Source: DAOUKH01 sp964291475
GTDB taxonomy: Bacteria; Chloroflexota; Dehalococcoidia; SHYB01
Length of the DNA: 64,000 nucleotides
Assembly: GCA_964291475.2 (NCBI GenBank)
Contig: OZ220086.1
Location: 1 to 64,000, forward strand
Direction of reading: 5' to 3'
Shown: positions 52,048-60,356 of the stretch, piece by piece
Layout: every line of letters starts with the position of its first letter
Position numbering within the stretch: position 1 is the first letter of the stretch
The notes under the pieces: generated by a model
The model's database searches: none
What the model was told of the DNA's origin: nothing
The model's input: the letters and a program-made list of their open reading frames with translations, nothing else
Program-made: the position numbers and the translations under genes

Positions 52048-53496
52048 CTAGCCCCCGGCGGCGATGGCGCGGCGGGTTTGGTGGTAGTCCACGGCGTTTC
52101 GGATAGCCTTCGCGGCCCTGTGGTAGCTGGAAAAGCAGGGGATGCCGGCGTCGCGGAGCTCCCGCTCGGTCTCGCGCAAGATTTCGGCGTGCTCGTAGGG
52201 CAGCAGCGAGTAGGGAATGGCGACGGCGGGCTTGCGTCCGCGCTCGAAGGTGCGCTTGATTGAGCGGACGTGGGCCGCCCGGATGCCTTGGTGGCGCTCC
52301 TCGTTGGAGAGGATGCCGATCTGCATGCCGATGAGGTCGATGCCGGGATCGGCCTCCAGGATGTCGAGGGTGCGGTCGATGTCGGCGATGTTCATGCCGA
52401 GGTCGATGGGGTTGGCGGCGAAGGCGCCCACGAGCTTGAAGTAGGCACCGAGCGCCGCCTTCGACGTGTCGGAGAGCGGCGGCACGCGAAGCCCGTGCTC
52501 GGCGAAGGCGTCGGCGATGGCCACCGACTGCCCGCCCTGCCCGCCGATGAGCCCGCAGCCGGGCCCGTGAAGCTCGGGCAGCTTCATGATCACCTGCAGC
52601 GTGTCGAGGGCCTCCTCGATCGACGTAACCAGGACCGCGCCGGTCTGACGGGCGGCCGCCCGCCACAGCGCCATCGACTCCGCCAGCGCCGCGGTGTGCG
52701 ACGCCGCGGCCCGGCGTCCGTCCTCGGTGCGGCCCCCCTTCCAGATGATGACCGGCTTGCGGGCGGCGACCTCGCGCAGGACGCGGAGGAAGCGGCGGCC
52801 GTCCTTCACGCTCTCGACGTAAAGGACGATGGCGCGCGTCTGGGGGTCCTGGCCGAAATACTCCAGGTAATCGGTGCTCTCCTGCACCACGCCGTTCCCG
52901 AAGCTGATCATCTTGCTGAGAGGAAGGCCGTTGTCGGGCGCGGCGATGGAGAAGAAGTTGCCGTGGGAGCCGCTCTGGCTGGCGAAGCCGACGTAGCCGC
53001 CGTCGTAGACCGGCTGGAAGGGGAGGTAGCTGAGGCCGCGGCCGGGATTGTGCAGTCCCATGCAGTTGGGCCCCAGCATGACGAGGGATGCGTCGCGGGC
53101 GATGCGCTCGATCTCGGCCTGCGCCTCGACGCCGTCCGCCCCGCCCGTCTCCGCGTAGCCGGCGGTGTACATGCAGACGCCGCCGACGCCGGCCTCGGCG
53201 CACTCGCGCAGACCGTCGGCGGCATACTTGCGGGAGAGTGCGACGATCACGTAGTCGACCGGCGCCCCGATGGCGTCGAGGGTGGGATAGCAGTCGAACC
53301 CCATTTCCCTGAGCCGCCCGGCCTCCTCGGGGTCGGACTGGACGGCGTAGAGCGGGCCTTTGAAGCGGCGCAGCGCGGGAAGGAACATATGCGGGCGGGA
53401 GGTGCGCTCGCCGAGCACGGCCACGGTCTTCGGACTGAGCGCCCGGTCCATGGCGGCGAAGTCGATGGACAGGGGAGGGCCTGGGGGAGGAGTCAC
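52048..53496 (-). CDS. Acyl-CoA synthetase (NDP-forming) alpha-type subunit without ATP-grasp domain
   Basis: 482 residues from a GTG start. The CoA-binding domain (1-140, SPKTVAVLGERTSRPHMFLP, then VDYVIVALSRKYAADGLREC) is followed by succinyl-CoA-ligase-like domains with MLGPNCMGLHNPGRGLSYLP, GFASQSGSHGNFF and IIWKGGRTEDGRRAAASHTA, which carries the phosphorylatable His. The ATP-grasp (beta) part found in fused enzymes is missing and not encoded nearby, so a separate partner is needed or the protein is non-catalytic. It lies between lepB and the thiolase/DUF35 pair and may activate that pathway's acid. Confidence 0.8.
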   Translation of the reverse strand: MTPPPGPPLSIDFAAMDRALSPKTVAVLGERTSRPHMFLPALRRFKGPLYAVQSDPEEAGRLREMGFDCYPTLDAIGAPVDYVIVALSRKYAADGLRECAEAGVGGVCMYTAGYAETGGADGVEAQAEIERIARDASLVMLGPNCMGLHNPGRGLSYLPFQPVYDGGYVGFASQSGSHGNFFSIAAPDNGLPLSKMISFGNGVVQESTDYLEYFGQDPQTRAIVLYVESVKDGRRFLRVLREVAARKPVIIWKGGRTEDGRRAAASHTAALAESMALWRAAARQTGAVLVTSIEEALDTLQVIMKLPELHGPGCGLIGGQGGQSVAIADAFAEHGLRVPPLSDTSKAALGAYFKLVGAFAANPIDLGMNIADIDRTLDILEADPGIDLIGMQIGILSNEERHQGIRAAHVRSIKRTFERGRKPAVAIPYSLLPYEHAEILRETERELRDAGIPCFSSYHRAAKAIRNAVDYHQTRRAIAAGG

Positions 53497-53499
53497 GGC

Positions 53500-54303
53500 T
53501 TAAGGGATGGGATCGTGCGAGGTGACAATGCCAACCTCGTTGAACGGGAAGTACGAGAACCAGGCCTTGCCGATGATGTTCCCGCGGGGGAGCATGCCCC
53601 AGGCCCGGGAGTCGAAGCTGTTCACCCGCTCGTCCCCAAAGACGAAGTAGTGCCCAGGCTGGATGTACGTGGACGGCACGCCCCGGTTTCCCAGCCGTGG
53701 CAGGTAGAACTCGTCGAGCCGGACGCCGTCGATGAACACCGAGCCGGCCTCGGCGCTCTTGCAGAGATCGCTCGTCGCGTTGCCTTGCCCGCAGACCTCT
53801 ATCGTCTCCTCGGGCATGCCGATGACCCGTTTGATGAAGTTGCGGCCCGGTTCGGCGTCGCGCTTGAACACGATGACCTCGCCCCGCTGAGGCTCGCCGA
53901 ACGGCTCGACATAACCGTCCTTGTCCCGGTCCAGGAAAAAGACCCAATCGGAGATGGGCTTGAAGCTGAACCGTCGGTACGCGGCCTTGTTGACGATGAT
54001 GAACTGCCCGTCTTCGACGTTCGGGCTCATGCTCGTTCCTTCCACCTGGTAGTTCTGGAAGGACGTGTAGATGAGCACGAAGACGATGGCCGCGAGAAGG
54101 AGCGTGACGAGTACGCTCTGTATGGCGCGAATCCGGTCGGCGCCGTCTGCCTTGGCACTGCCGGCCTCGGAGCTTTCCGCTTCGGTACTGCCGCCGTCGG
54201 AGCTGCTCTCTTCAGAGCTGTCTGCTTCGGGGACGTCGGAGGCCGGCTCGTCCGCGGCCTCTGGCGCTTGGGGTGCCTCTGGCTCGTTGGAGGGCTCGTC
54301 CAT
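53500..54303 (-). CDS. lepB: Signal peptidase I
   Basis: 267 residues. An acidic Ser/Glu-rich cytoplasmic tail (about 50 residues, unusually long) comes before one membrane segment (VLVTLLLAAIVFVLIYTSF). The catalytic domain contains VEGTSMSPNVEDGQFIIVNK (Ser), NFIKRVIGMPEETIEV (Lys) and FGDERVNSFDSRAWGMLPRG. It cleaves signal peptides of exported proteins. The ATG at 54303 is preferred: a TATAAT box ends seven bases before it, and an ATG three codons upstream overlaps that box. Transcribed divergently from the sigma-factor operon. Confidence 0.93.
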   Translation of the reverse strand: MDEPSNEPEAPQAPEAADEPASDVPEADSSEESSSDGGSTEAESSEAGSAKADGADRIRAIQSVLVTLLLAAIVFVLIYTSFQNYQVEGTSMSPNVEDGQFIIVNKAAYRRFSFKPISDWVFFLDRDKDGYVEPFGEPQRGEVIVFKRDAEPGRNFIKRVIGMPEETIEVCGQGNATSDLCKSAEAGSVFIDGVRLDEFYLPRLGNRGVPSTYIQPGHYFVFGDERVNSFDSRAWGMLPRGNIIGKAWFSYFPFNEVGIVTSHDPIP

Positions 54304-54310
54304 GTCGTAC

Positions 54311-54316
54311 ATTATA
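54311..54316 (-). promoter_or_regulatory. -10 box of lepB
   Basis: TATAAT on the minus strand, seven bases before the preferred lepB start; another case of near-leaderless spacing. Confidence 0.45.
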
Positions 54317-54325
54317 GGGTAAGCC

Positions 54326-54350
54326 GGAACCGCGTCGGCGCTGACCCGTC
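54326..54350 (+). promoter_or_regulatory. Possible ECF-type promoter of the sigma-factor operon
   Basis: GGAAC (54326-54330), 16 bases and CGTC (54347-54350), the usual form of ECF-sigma promoters, 52 bases before the sigma gene. It would allow autoregulation. Confidence 0.35.
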
Positions 54351-54402
54351 CGCTGACTAGCGTTCAAGACGTCCCCTCCCATGTGCTCGCTGCCGGTCTT
54401 CA

Positions 54403-54981
54403 ATGGATGACGAGAAGCTCATCGCGCTGAGCCGCGAGGGCGATCTCGACGCCTTCAACCAGCTCGTCGAGCGCTACCAGAGCCGGGTCTACCGGCTCGC
54501 GTACCGCATGGTGGGGCCCGCCTCCGCGGACGATGCCGCCCAAGACGCCTTCATCAGCGCGTTCAAGAGCATACGGTCGTTTCGCGGCGGGAACTTCCGC
54601 TCCTGGCTGCTCCGCATCACGGCGAACGTCTGCCGCGACCAGCTCCGGGCCGCGAAACGAAAGGCCGGGGCGTCGCTCGAGTCCATGCTCGAAGGGGGCG
54701 CTTGGGAGCCGCCCAGCCCCGGACGCTCGCCGGAGGAGGCCGCGTCCGACGCCGAGCTGAACGCCGCCATCATGACTGCGGTGGCGGCCCTGCCGCCCGA
54801 CCAGCGGGCGGTGCTCGTATTGGTCGATATCGAAGGCTATTCCTATGAAGAAACGGCGGACGCAGTGGCGTCGTCGCTGGGGACGGTGAAGTCGCGGCTC
54901 AGCCGGGCAAGGGAGAAAGTCCGCGACGCATTTCGGGCCAGTCCGGAACTCTTGCCCGCCCAGTATCGTCTGAATGAGTGA
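54403..54981 (+). CDS. ECF-type RNA polymerase sigma factor
   Basis: 192 residues. Region 2 is DLDAFNQLVERYQSRVYRLA, then DDAAQDAFISAFKSIRSFRG and FRSWLLRITANVCRDQLRA. Region 4 is LPPDQRAVLVLVDIEGYSYE, then VASSLGTVKSRLSRAREKVR. No region 3, as normal for ECF factors. The next gene overlaps it by eight bases and encodes its likely membrane anti-sigma factor. The signal sensed is unknown, but the anti-sigma protein's large external part suggests envelope conditions. Confidence 0.93.
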   Translation: MDDEKLIALSREGDLDAFNQLVERYQSRVYRLAYRMVGPASADDAAQDAFISAFKSIRSFRGGNFRSWLLRITANVCRDQLRAAKRKAGASLESMLEGGAWEPPSPGRSPEEAASDAELNAAIMTAVAALPPDQRAVLVLVDIEGYSYEETADAVASSLGTVKSRLSRAREKVRDAFRASPELLPAQYRLNE

Positions 54982-56458
54982 GGGTGGAAGCGTGATCAAA
55001 GTCATACTTCGGCTGTTCACATCGCGGCGGCGACGTTGGCGCGAGTTGTTCTCGCTCGCCATCGACGACCGCCTCTCGGAGGCGGAAGCGGCGGAGCTCG
55101 AACGCATCCTCAACCGCTGGCCCGAGGCGCGCAAGGAGCTCGACGCGATGCGCGAGGCCGTGACCGCGCTGCGCGCCGCGCCCCAAGTCGAACCGTGCCG
55201 CAGCTTCCGGCTCACGCCGGACATGGTCGAAGATCCGGCGCCCGAGCCGGTGCGGCGCCTCCCGGCGTTCGTCCCTGTGGCGGCCGGCGCGGCGGCGCTG
55301 CTCGTCTTTGCCATCATCGGCGGGACCTTGGGCCTCTTCGACGGCGGCCCGGCCGGTGACGATCCCCTGCAGTTCGCCCCGGCCCCACCGGTCACCGCTG
55401 CACCCGTCGGCCCTGCCGGCCCCGCCGGCCCCGCAGGTCTCGAAGGGATGCTCACCCCTGCGCCTGCGGCGACGTCTACGCCGGTACCGGCGCCCACGTC
55501 GACACCCGCGCCGGAGGCCATGGCTCCCCGCGCCACGGCGATGCCGGAAGCCACGCCGGCCCCAGCCTTTGAAGCGACCGCGATGCCGCTCCCTCCGACG
55601 GCGATGGCGGAAGCCACCGCCACGCCGGAGGCCATGATGGTGGCCGTTACCGCCACGCCGGCTCCGGCCGCTACCAGCACCCCGCAAGCGGAGCCCCCCG
55701 CGACGCCGGCGCCGGTGCTGATCGTGTCCGAGCCCACGGCGACGCCTATGGTGGCAATGCGCGCCGGCGACTCGCCTACCTCTGAAGCCATGGCCACGTC
55801 CGCCGAAGAGCGGGTAGTTTCCTCGGAGCCGACGGAGGCTGACATGATGGTGGTCGTCACGCCCACGACGGCTCCGGCGCCGACAGCTACACCCCAACCC
55901 CCCGCGACCGTTGCCCCGACGCCAACCCCGGCGCCGACGCCAACTCCGGCGCCGACGGCTCCGGCTGTTGTAGTGGTGATCACGACTACACCAACGGTGC
56001 CGGGAATTGGGGCGGATGCGGGGACGCTGGACCCGAGTGGCGCCGAGGGAAACGTCGCCGAACTAGAGGCCGTTCTCCGCGAATACGTCGACGACATCCG
56101 GTCCGAGTTGCGTGGCCCACAAGGCCCGCCGGACCGGGCCGAGGCAGACGGCGCGGGTGGCGAAGATGGTGAAGCAGGTCCGCCTGGGCCGCGGGGAGCG
56201 ACGAGTGGTCTGGATTCACGAAGCGAGCAAAGTATTGAAGGCGTCGCCGGACCACGGGGAGCGACGGGCGGCCAAGGCCCACAGGGCCCAACCGGTCCAG
56301 TGGGGCCGCACGACCAGGATCACGCCGCCGGTGCGCAGGGCCCGCCTCCCTCGCCGGAGCCGGGCGGCGGCTTCCCTTGGCTGCCGCTGCAAATCGCGGC
56401 CGCGGTGCTGCTCGCCGCCATCCTCGCGTTCGGGGCATGGTCCTACCTGCAGCGGTGA
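54974..56458 (+). CDS. Membrane anti-sigma-like protein with Pro/Thr stalk and collagen-like segment
   Basis: 494 residues. The N-terminus (1-70) has an anti-sigma-like helical region (LFSLAIDDRLSEAEAAELER, then ARKELDAMREAVTALRAA) without the zinc HxxxCxxC motif. A membrane segment follows (about 97-118), then a long Pro/Ala/Thr region, a short helix (VAELEAVLREYVDDIRSELR) and a collagen-like stretch with Gly-X-Y triplets (GPQGPP, GEAGPPGPRGAT, GPRGATGGQGPQGPTGPVGP). A second membrane segment (LQIAAAVLLAAILAFGAW) closes it, so the external loop is anchored at both ends. It presumably binds the ECF sigma encoded before it. Confidence 0.75.
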   Translation: MSEGGSVIKVILRLFTSRRRRWRELFSLAIDDRLSEAEAAELERILNRWPEARKELDAMREAVTALRAAPQVEPCRSFRLTPDMVEDPAPEPVRRLPAFVPVAAGAAALLVFAIIGGTLGLFDGGPAGDDPLQFAPAPPVTAAPVGPAGPAGPAGLEGMLTPAPAATSTPVPAPTSTPAPEAMAPRATAMPEATPAPAFEATAMPLPPTAMAEATATPEAMMVAVTATPAPAATSTPQAEPPATPAPVLIVSEPTATPMVAMRAGDSPTSEAMATSAEERVVSSEPTEADMMVVVTPTTAPAPTATPQPPATVAPTPTPAPTPTPAPTAPAVVVVITTTPTVPGIGADAGTLDPSGAEGNVAELEAVLREYVDDIRSELRGPQGPPDRAEADGAGGEDGEAGPPGPRGATSGLDSRSEQSIEGVAGPRGATGGQGPQGPTGPVGPHDQDHAAGAQGPPPSPEPGGGFPWLPLQIAAAVLLAAILAFGAWSYLQR

Positions 56459-56517
56459 ACCGCACGACGAAAGAAAAGAAAGTTCGCGCAAACGACGCGA
56501 CACAAGGGAGGAAAACG

Positions 56518-57315
56518 ATGGACTCGCTTCAAGGGTGGAGACGCAGCGGGCTGATGGTCCTGGCTATGGTCGGAGTGGCCGCGATGCTTGCCGCCGCCTG
56601 CACAACGGATGACTCAGACGCCCCGACCGCCGCGCCACCAGCGCCGGCACAGGAGATCACGGTGGGGGCGCAACAGACCGGGGTTTGGGTCGACGGGGCC
56701 GGCTCCGTTTCGGCCATTCCGGACGTGGCCGACCTCAACTTCGGCGTCGAGACCCGTGCCGAGACGGTCGCCCCCGCGCGCGCCGAGGCCGCGGAGGCAA
56801 TGGGAGCGGTCATCGCCAGCCTGCGAAGCAATGGCGTCGCCGAGCGCGACATCAAGACCACGTACTTCTCGATCCAACCGGTCACCGTGTGGGAAGAGGG
56901 GTCACGCGGCGAGCAGACGCCGAAGATCGTCGGCTACCGCGTGACGAACTCCGCCACGGCACGGATCCGGGACATCAACAGTGTCGGCGAGGTCATTGAC
57001 GCCGCCGCTGCGGCAGGCGGCGACGCCGTGCGAATTAACGGAATCGGCCTCGCCGTGGACGACCCGCGGCCGCTGGAGGTCGACGCGCGCCGCCTCGCAC
57101 TGGAAGACGCCACGGCCAAGGCCGAGCAGATCGCGTCGGTCATGAACATCACGCTCGGCGAGCCGGTCTACATCTCGCAGCAGGGCGGTACGCCGTTCGC
57201 CGTGCAGGAGTCGGCATCGTTCGCCAGGCTCGCGGCCGCGGACGCATCGACGCCGATCAGCGCCGGGGAGCAGGAGATCACCGTGCGCGTGCAGGTGGTC
57301 TTCGCCATCGAGTAG
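56518..57315 (+). CDS. SIMPL (DUF541) domain lipoprotein
   Basis: 265 residues. A lipoprotein signal (LAMVGVAAMLAAAC) is followed by the SIMPL domain: VWVDGAGSVSAIPDVADLNF, then RSNGVAERDIKTTYFSIQPV, VTNSATARIRDINSVGEVID and a C-terminal ITVRVQVVFAIE strand. The family is found outside the membrane in many bacteria and has been linked to stress resistance; its mechanism is unclear. The AGGGAGG site before the ATG fixes the start; a longer frame is non-coding. It is third in the operon after the ECF sigma and anti-sigma genes, so it is probably a target or part of the envelope response. Confidence 0.87.
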   Translation: MDSLQGWRRSGLMVLAMVGVAAMLAAACTTDDSDAPTAAPPAPAQEITVGAQQTGVWVDGAGSVSAIPDVADLNFGVETRAETVAPARAEAAEAMGAVIASLRSNGVAERDIKTTYFSIQPVTVWEEGSRGEQTPKIVGYRVTNSATARIRDINSVGEVIDAAAAAGGDAVRINGIGLAVDDPRPLEVDARRLALEDATAKAEQIASVMNITLGEPVYISQQGGTPFAVQESASFARLAAADASTPISAGEQEITVRVQVVFAIE

Positions 57316-57322
57316 ACGAATG

Positions 57323-57350
57323 GTGGGGCGTCCCCCGGGGGACGCCCCAC
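57323..57350. terminator. Bidirectional terminator-like palindrome
   Basis: A perfect inverted repeat GTGGGGCGTCCCCC/GGGGGACGCCCCAC between the convergent SIMPL and ychF genes; no T run on either side. Confidence 0.5.
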
Positions 57351-57360
57351 CCTCCCGGCG

Positions 57361-58443
57361 TCAGACGCTGAAGAGGACGTGCATGATGTCCCCGTCTTGG
57401 ACGGGGTAGGTCTTGCCCTCGGTGCGTAGGACACCGCGGCGGCGCGCCTCGGCCATCGACCCCGCGTCCACGAGGTCGTCGTAGCGCACCACTTCGGCCC
57501 GGATGAAACCGCGTTCGAGATCAGAGTGAATCTTGCCCGCGGCGCGGACGGCGGGAGTGTTCGCCGGGACGGGCCACGCCCGCACCTCGTCGTCGCCGAC
57601 CGTCAAAAAGGACACCAGCCCTAGGAGGTCGTAGGAGCAGCGGATGCCGCGGGCGAGGCCCGATTCGCCGGCGCCGAGCGACGCGCGGAATTCCGCCTCG
57701 TCGCCGGGGTTCATCACCGCCAAGTCGGCCTCGAGTCCCGCCGCGAGCACGAAGCCCGCGGAGTTCGGCCCGTCAACGCGCGCCACGATCTCCGCTTCCA
57801 AGTTCGCCGCCTCGCCCAAACGGCCCTCGTCGATGTTCAGCGCATGCAGGACCGGCTTGGCGGTGAGGAACTGGAAGTTCCCCATCCAGCGCTCCTGTTC
57901 GTCCGTCGTCTCCTGGGCGCGCAAGGGTTGGCCGGCCTCGAGGGCCTCCTTGACACCGTCGAGCCACTCGCGCTCCCTCCGGGCCGCCTCCCGTATCTGC
58001 GGCTTGTCCGACTTCGCGTCCGACTCCAGCCGGGCGGCACGCCGCTCGAGGATCGCGAGGTCGGAGAAGGCGAGCTCAAGCTCCATCGCCTCGATGTCGC
58101 GGAAGGGGTCGACGCTGCCCTCGGGGTGGGCCACGGACGGGTTGTCGAACGCCCGCGCGACGTTGAGGAGGGCGTCCACGTTCTGGAGGCGGTTGAGCTG
58201 CTCGCCCTCGATGCCGCGCCGCTGGGCGCCCTCGGGCAGGCCGGGGAAGTCGACGTAGGACACCTCGGCGTGCACGATGCGTTTCGGCGCGAATATCTCG
58301 GCGAGACGGCCGAGGCGAGCGTCGGGCACACGGGCGACGCCGAGGTTGGCCTTGCCGCTTCCCGGCGACGGCGCGACTCCGGTGAGCGCGGTGAAGGCGG
58401 CGGTCTTGCCGCTGCGCGGGAGTCCGATGATGCCGATTTCCAT
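57361..58443 (-). CDS. ychF: YchF/OLA1-family GTPase/ATPase
   Basis: 360 residues from ATG MEIGIIGLPRSGKTAAF (Walker A GLPRSGKT). The G3-like motif is VDFPGLPEGAQ, the NKxD-equivalent region is KPVLHALNIDEG, and the C-terminal TGS domain ends with VLRTEGKTYPVQDGDIMHVL. YchF proteins bind ATP preferentially and associate with ribosomes, with a role in translation and stress. Loop and helix spacing are normal, although the NxxE-type motif is diverged. The gene follows a peroxiredoxin gene on the same strand with a terminator hairpin between them. Confidence 0.9.
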   Translation of the reverse strand: MEIGIIGLPRSGKTAAFTALTGVAPSPGSGKANLGVARVPDARLGRLAEIFAPKRIVHAEVSYVDFPGLPEGAQRRGIEGEQLNRLQNVDALLNVARAFDNPSVAHPEGSVDPFRDIEAMELELAFSDLAILERRAARLESDAKSDKPQIREAARREREWLDGVKEALEAGQPLRAQETTDEQERWMGNFQFLTAKPVLHALNIDEGRLGEAANLEAEIVARVDGPNSAGFVLAAGLEADLAVMNPGDEAEFRASLGAGESGLARGIRCSYDLLGLVSFLTVGDDEVRAWPVPANTPAVRAAGKIHSDLERGFIRAEVVRYDDLVDAGSMAEARRRGVLRTEGKTYPVQDGDIMHVLFSV

Positions 58444-58457
58444 GCCGGTGCGTTCCA

Positions 58458-58490
58458 AAAAGAGGGGCGGTTCCGAGACCGCCCCTCTTT
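58458..58490 (-). terminator. Intrinsic terminator of the peroxiredoxin gene
   Basis: A 13-bp stem AAAGAGGGGCGGT/ACCGCCCCTCTTT with a short loop; on the minus strand the stem ends in CTCTTTTTGG, giving the T run. It lies 25 bases after the peroxiredoxin stop. Confidence 0.75.
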
Positions 58491-58514
58491 GGCTGCCGCT
58501 GTCGGTTCCGCTGC

Positions 58515-59150
58515 CTAGAGGTTAGGCTGCGGCGTGGTGCGGAGGTAGGGCTTGATCTCTTTGAAGCCCTTGGGGAACTTGTCGGGAATGTCCTCGGTCT
58601 TGATCGCGGGAACGACCACGCAGTCCTCGCCGTGCTTCCAGTCCACCGGGGTGGCGACCTGGTAGTTGGCGGTCAGTTGCAGCGAGTCGATCACCCGCAG
58701 GATCTCGTCGAAGTTCCGGCCCGTCGAAGCGGGGTAGGTGATCGTCAGCTTCACCTTTTTGTCGGGGCCGATCACGAAGACGGTGCGGACGGTCAACGTG
58801 TTGTCCGCGTTGGGATGGATCATGTCGTACAGCGACGCGACCTTGCGGTCTGGGTCGGCGATGAGCGGGAAGTCCACGTTCGCGTTCTGCGTCTCGTTGA
58901 TGTCCTTTACCCAGCCCTCGTGCGAGTCCACCGGATCGACGCTGACCGCGCACACCTTGACGCCGCGCTTGTCGAACTCCGACCTAAGGTTGGCGACGCG
59001 TCCCAGCTCGGTGGTGCACACCGGCGTGTAGTCCGCGGGATGCGACATCAGGACGCCCCAGCCGTCCCCAAGCCACTCGTGGAAGCTGATGCTCCCTTCG
59101 GTCGTCTCCGCCGTAAAGTCGGGCGCGTCGTCTCCTAATCTAATAGCCAC
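58515..59150 (-). CDS. 1-Cys peroxiredoxin (Prx6 type)
   Basis: 211 residues from a GTG with GAGGAGG upstream. The peroxidatic site is HPADYTPVCTTELGRVANL. VKVCAVSVDPVDSHEGWVKD and NVDFPLIADPDRKVASLYDM follow. The C-terminal extension of the Prx6 group (TPVDWKHGEDCVVVPAIKTE, then LRTTPQ) is present. It has a second Cys in the C-terminal part (EDCVVV), so the exact mechanism could be 1-Cys or atypical 2-Cys. It reduces hydrogen and organic peroxides; together with rubrerythrin and the CMD-like protein it contributes to peroxide defence. Confidence 0.93.
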   Translation of the reverse strand: MAIRLGDDAPDFTAETTEGSISFHEWLGDGWGVLMSHPADYTPVCTTELGRVANLRSEFDKRGVKVCAVSVDPVDSHEGWVKDINETQNANVDFPLIADPDRKVASLYDMIHPNADNTLTVRTVFVIGPDKKVKLTITYPASTGRNFDEILRVIDSLQLTANYQVATPVDWKHGEDCVVVPAIKTEDIPDKFPKGFKEIKPYLRTTPQPNL

Positions 59151-59276
59151 GGTTGCCTCCTCATTTGCTAAGGCGGTCGAGACCGCCGTCCTAGCCGCTT
59201 ACTGCCTCGGCGCGCCTCCAACGCGCGCACAGGTCTAAGCCTACCACGGCCCTCAAAAGCGGGCCAATTCCCCGGG

Positions 59277-60233
59277 CTACCACCAATGGACTTCGTCAAG
59301 GTCGGCGCGTTCGCTGTCGTCGGCTCGCCAGGGGCGGGCCGGCAGGTACTTCCAACTGCTGTCGGCGAGCATGGCCACGATGACGCCCTCGTCCATGCGT
59401 TCACCGACGCGGAGGGCGGTGTCGAGCACCGCGCCGGACGAAGCGCCCGCGAAGAGGCCTTCGGCCCGTGCGAGGTCCTGGACCCGTTGGAAGCTGGCGG
59501 CGCTGTCTACCAGGAAGCGGCCGTCCAACATGCCGAGGTCGAGGAGCGGCGGGATAAAACCCTCGTCGAGGTTCTTGATGCCTTGCAGGCGTTCGCCGAG
59601 CTTGGGCTCGACGCCGACGACCCGTGCCTGGGGCCAGCGCTCCTTGATGCGCCGTCCCGCGCCCATGATCGTCCCTCCGGTGCCGATGCCCGCTATGAAG
59701 ACGTCGACGGAGGGTAGCGCCTCGGCGATCTCGCGGCCCGTGGAGGCATAGTGTGTGTCGGCGTTGGTCTGGTCGGTGAACTGTCCGAGGAGCTTGTAGC
59801 CGTGGGCCGCGGCGAGGCCGGCGGCGACATCCATGGCGTGCCCCATGCCGCCTTCCATCCCGCACCAGGTGACCTCAGCCTCCAGCAGGGCGAGCAGGTC
59901 GCCGATGCTTGGCGCAACGCCTTCGGGAATCACCACGTGGGCACGGTAGCCCTTCTGCTTGGCGACGAAAGCGAGCGCGATCGCGGTGTTCCCGCTGCTC
60001 GCTTCGACGATCGTGTCCCCCGGGGCCATGCGGCCCTCGGATTCCGCCCCCTCGACGAGGGCGAGGGCGATCCGGTCCTTGATGCTGCCGGTCGGGTTCT
60101 GCCCCTCGATCTTCCCGAAGATGCGCACGCCGGGTTTGGGCGAGAGGCGCCGGAGCTCGACCAGGGGCGCGCCGCCGACAAGCGAAAGCGGGGAGGCGCT
60201 GTCCACGCCTATGCTCCTGCGTCCGGTTGACAT
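59277..60233 (-). CDS. Cysteine synthase (O-acetylserine sulfhydrylase-type PLP enzyme)
   Basis: 318 residues. PLP lysine in NPTGSIKDRIALALVEG; the substrate loop is EASSGNTAIALAFVAKQKGY, and the phosphate loop is AGIGTGGTIMGAGRRIKERW. The second substrate region reads DQTNADTHYASTGREIAEAL and the PLP pyridine ligand lies in LFAGASSGAVLDTALRVGER. It makes cysteine from O-acetylserine or O-phosphoserine and sulfide, though CBS-type relatives look similar. It is transcribed alone, divergent from a hypothetical gene. Confidence 0.9.
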   Translation of the reverse strand: MSTGRRSIGVDSASPLSLVGGAPLVELRRLSPKPGVRIFGKIEGQNPTGSIKDRIALALVEGAESEGRMAPGDTIVEASSGNTAIALAFVAKQKGYRAHVVIPEGVAPSIGDLLALLEAEVTWCGMEGGMGHAMDVAAGLAAAHGYKLLGQFTDQTNADTHYASTGREIAEALPSVDVFIAGIGTGGTIMGAGRRIKERWPQARVVGVEPKLGERLQGIKNLDEGFIPPLLDLGMLDGRFLVDSAASFQRVQDLARAEGLFAGASSGAVLDTALRVGERMDEGVIVAMLADSSWKYLPARPWRADDSERADLDEVHWW

Positions 60234-60356
60234 GCCCTCGTTGAGGGCAGCATCATGGTTGCCCGGCCTTCCATGCGTCTATTCTCGCATCTTCTCTCAC
60301 CGGACGGATAACCCGCTCCCCCGGGCCGGCACGCTCCTTCAGAAACGGGTGACTTC

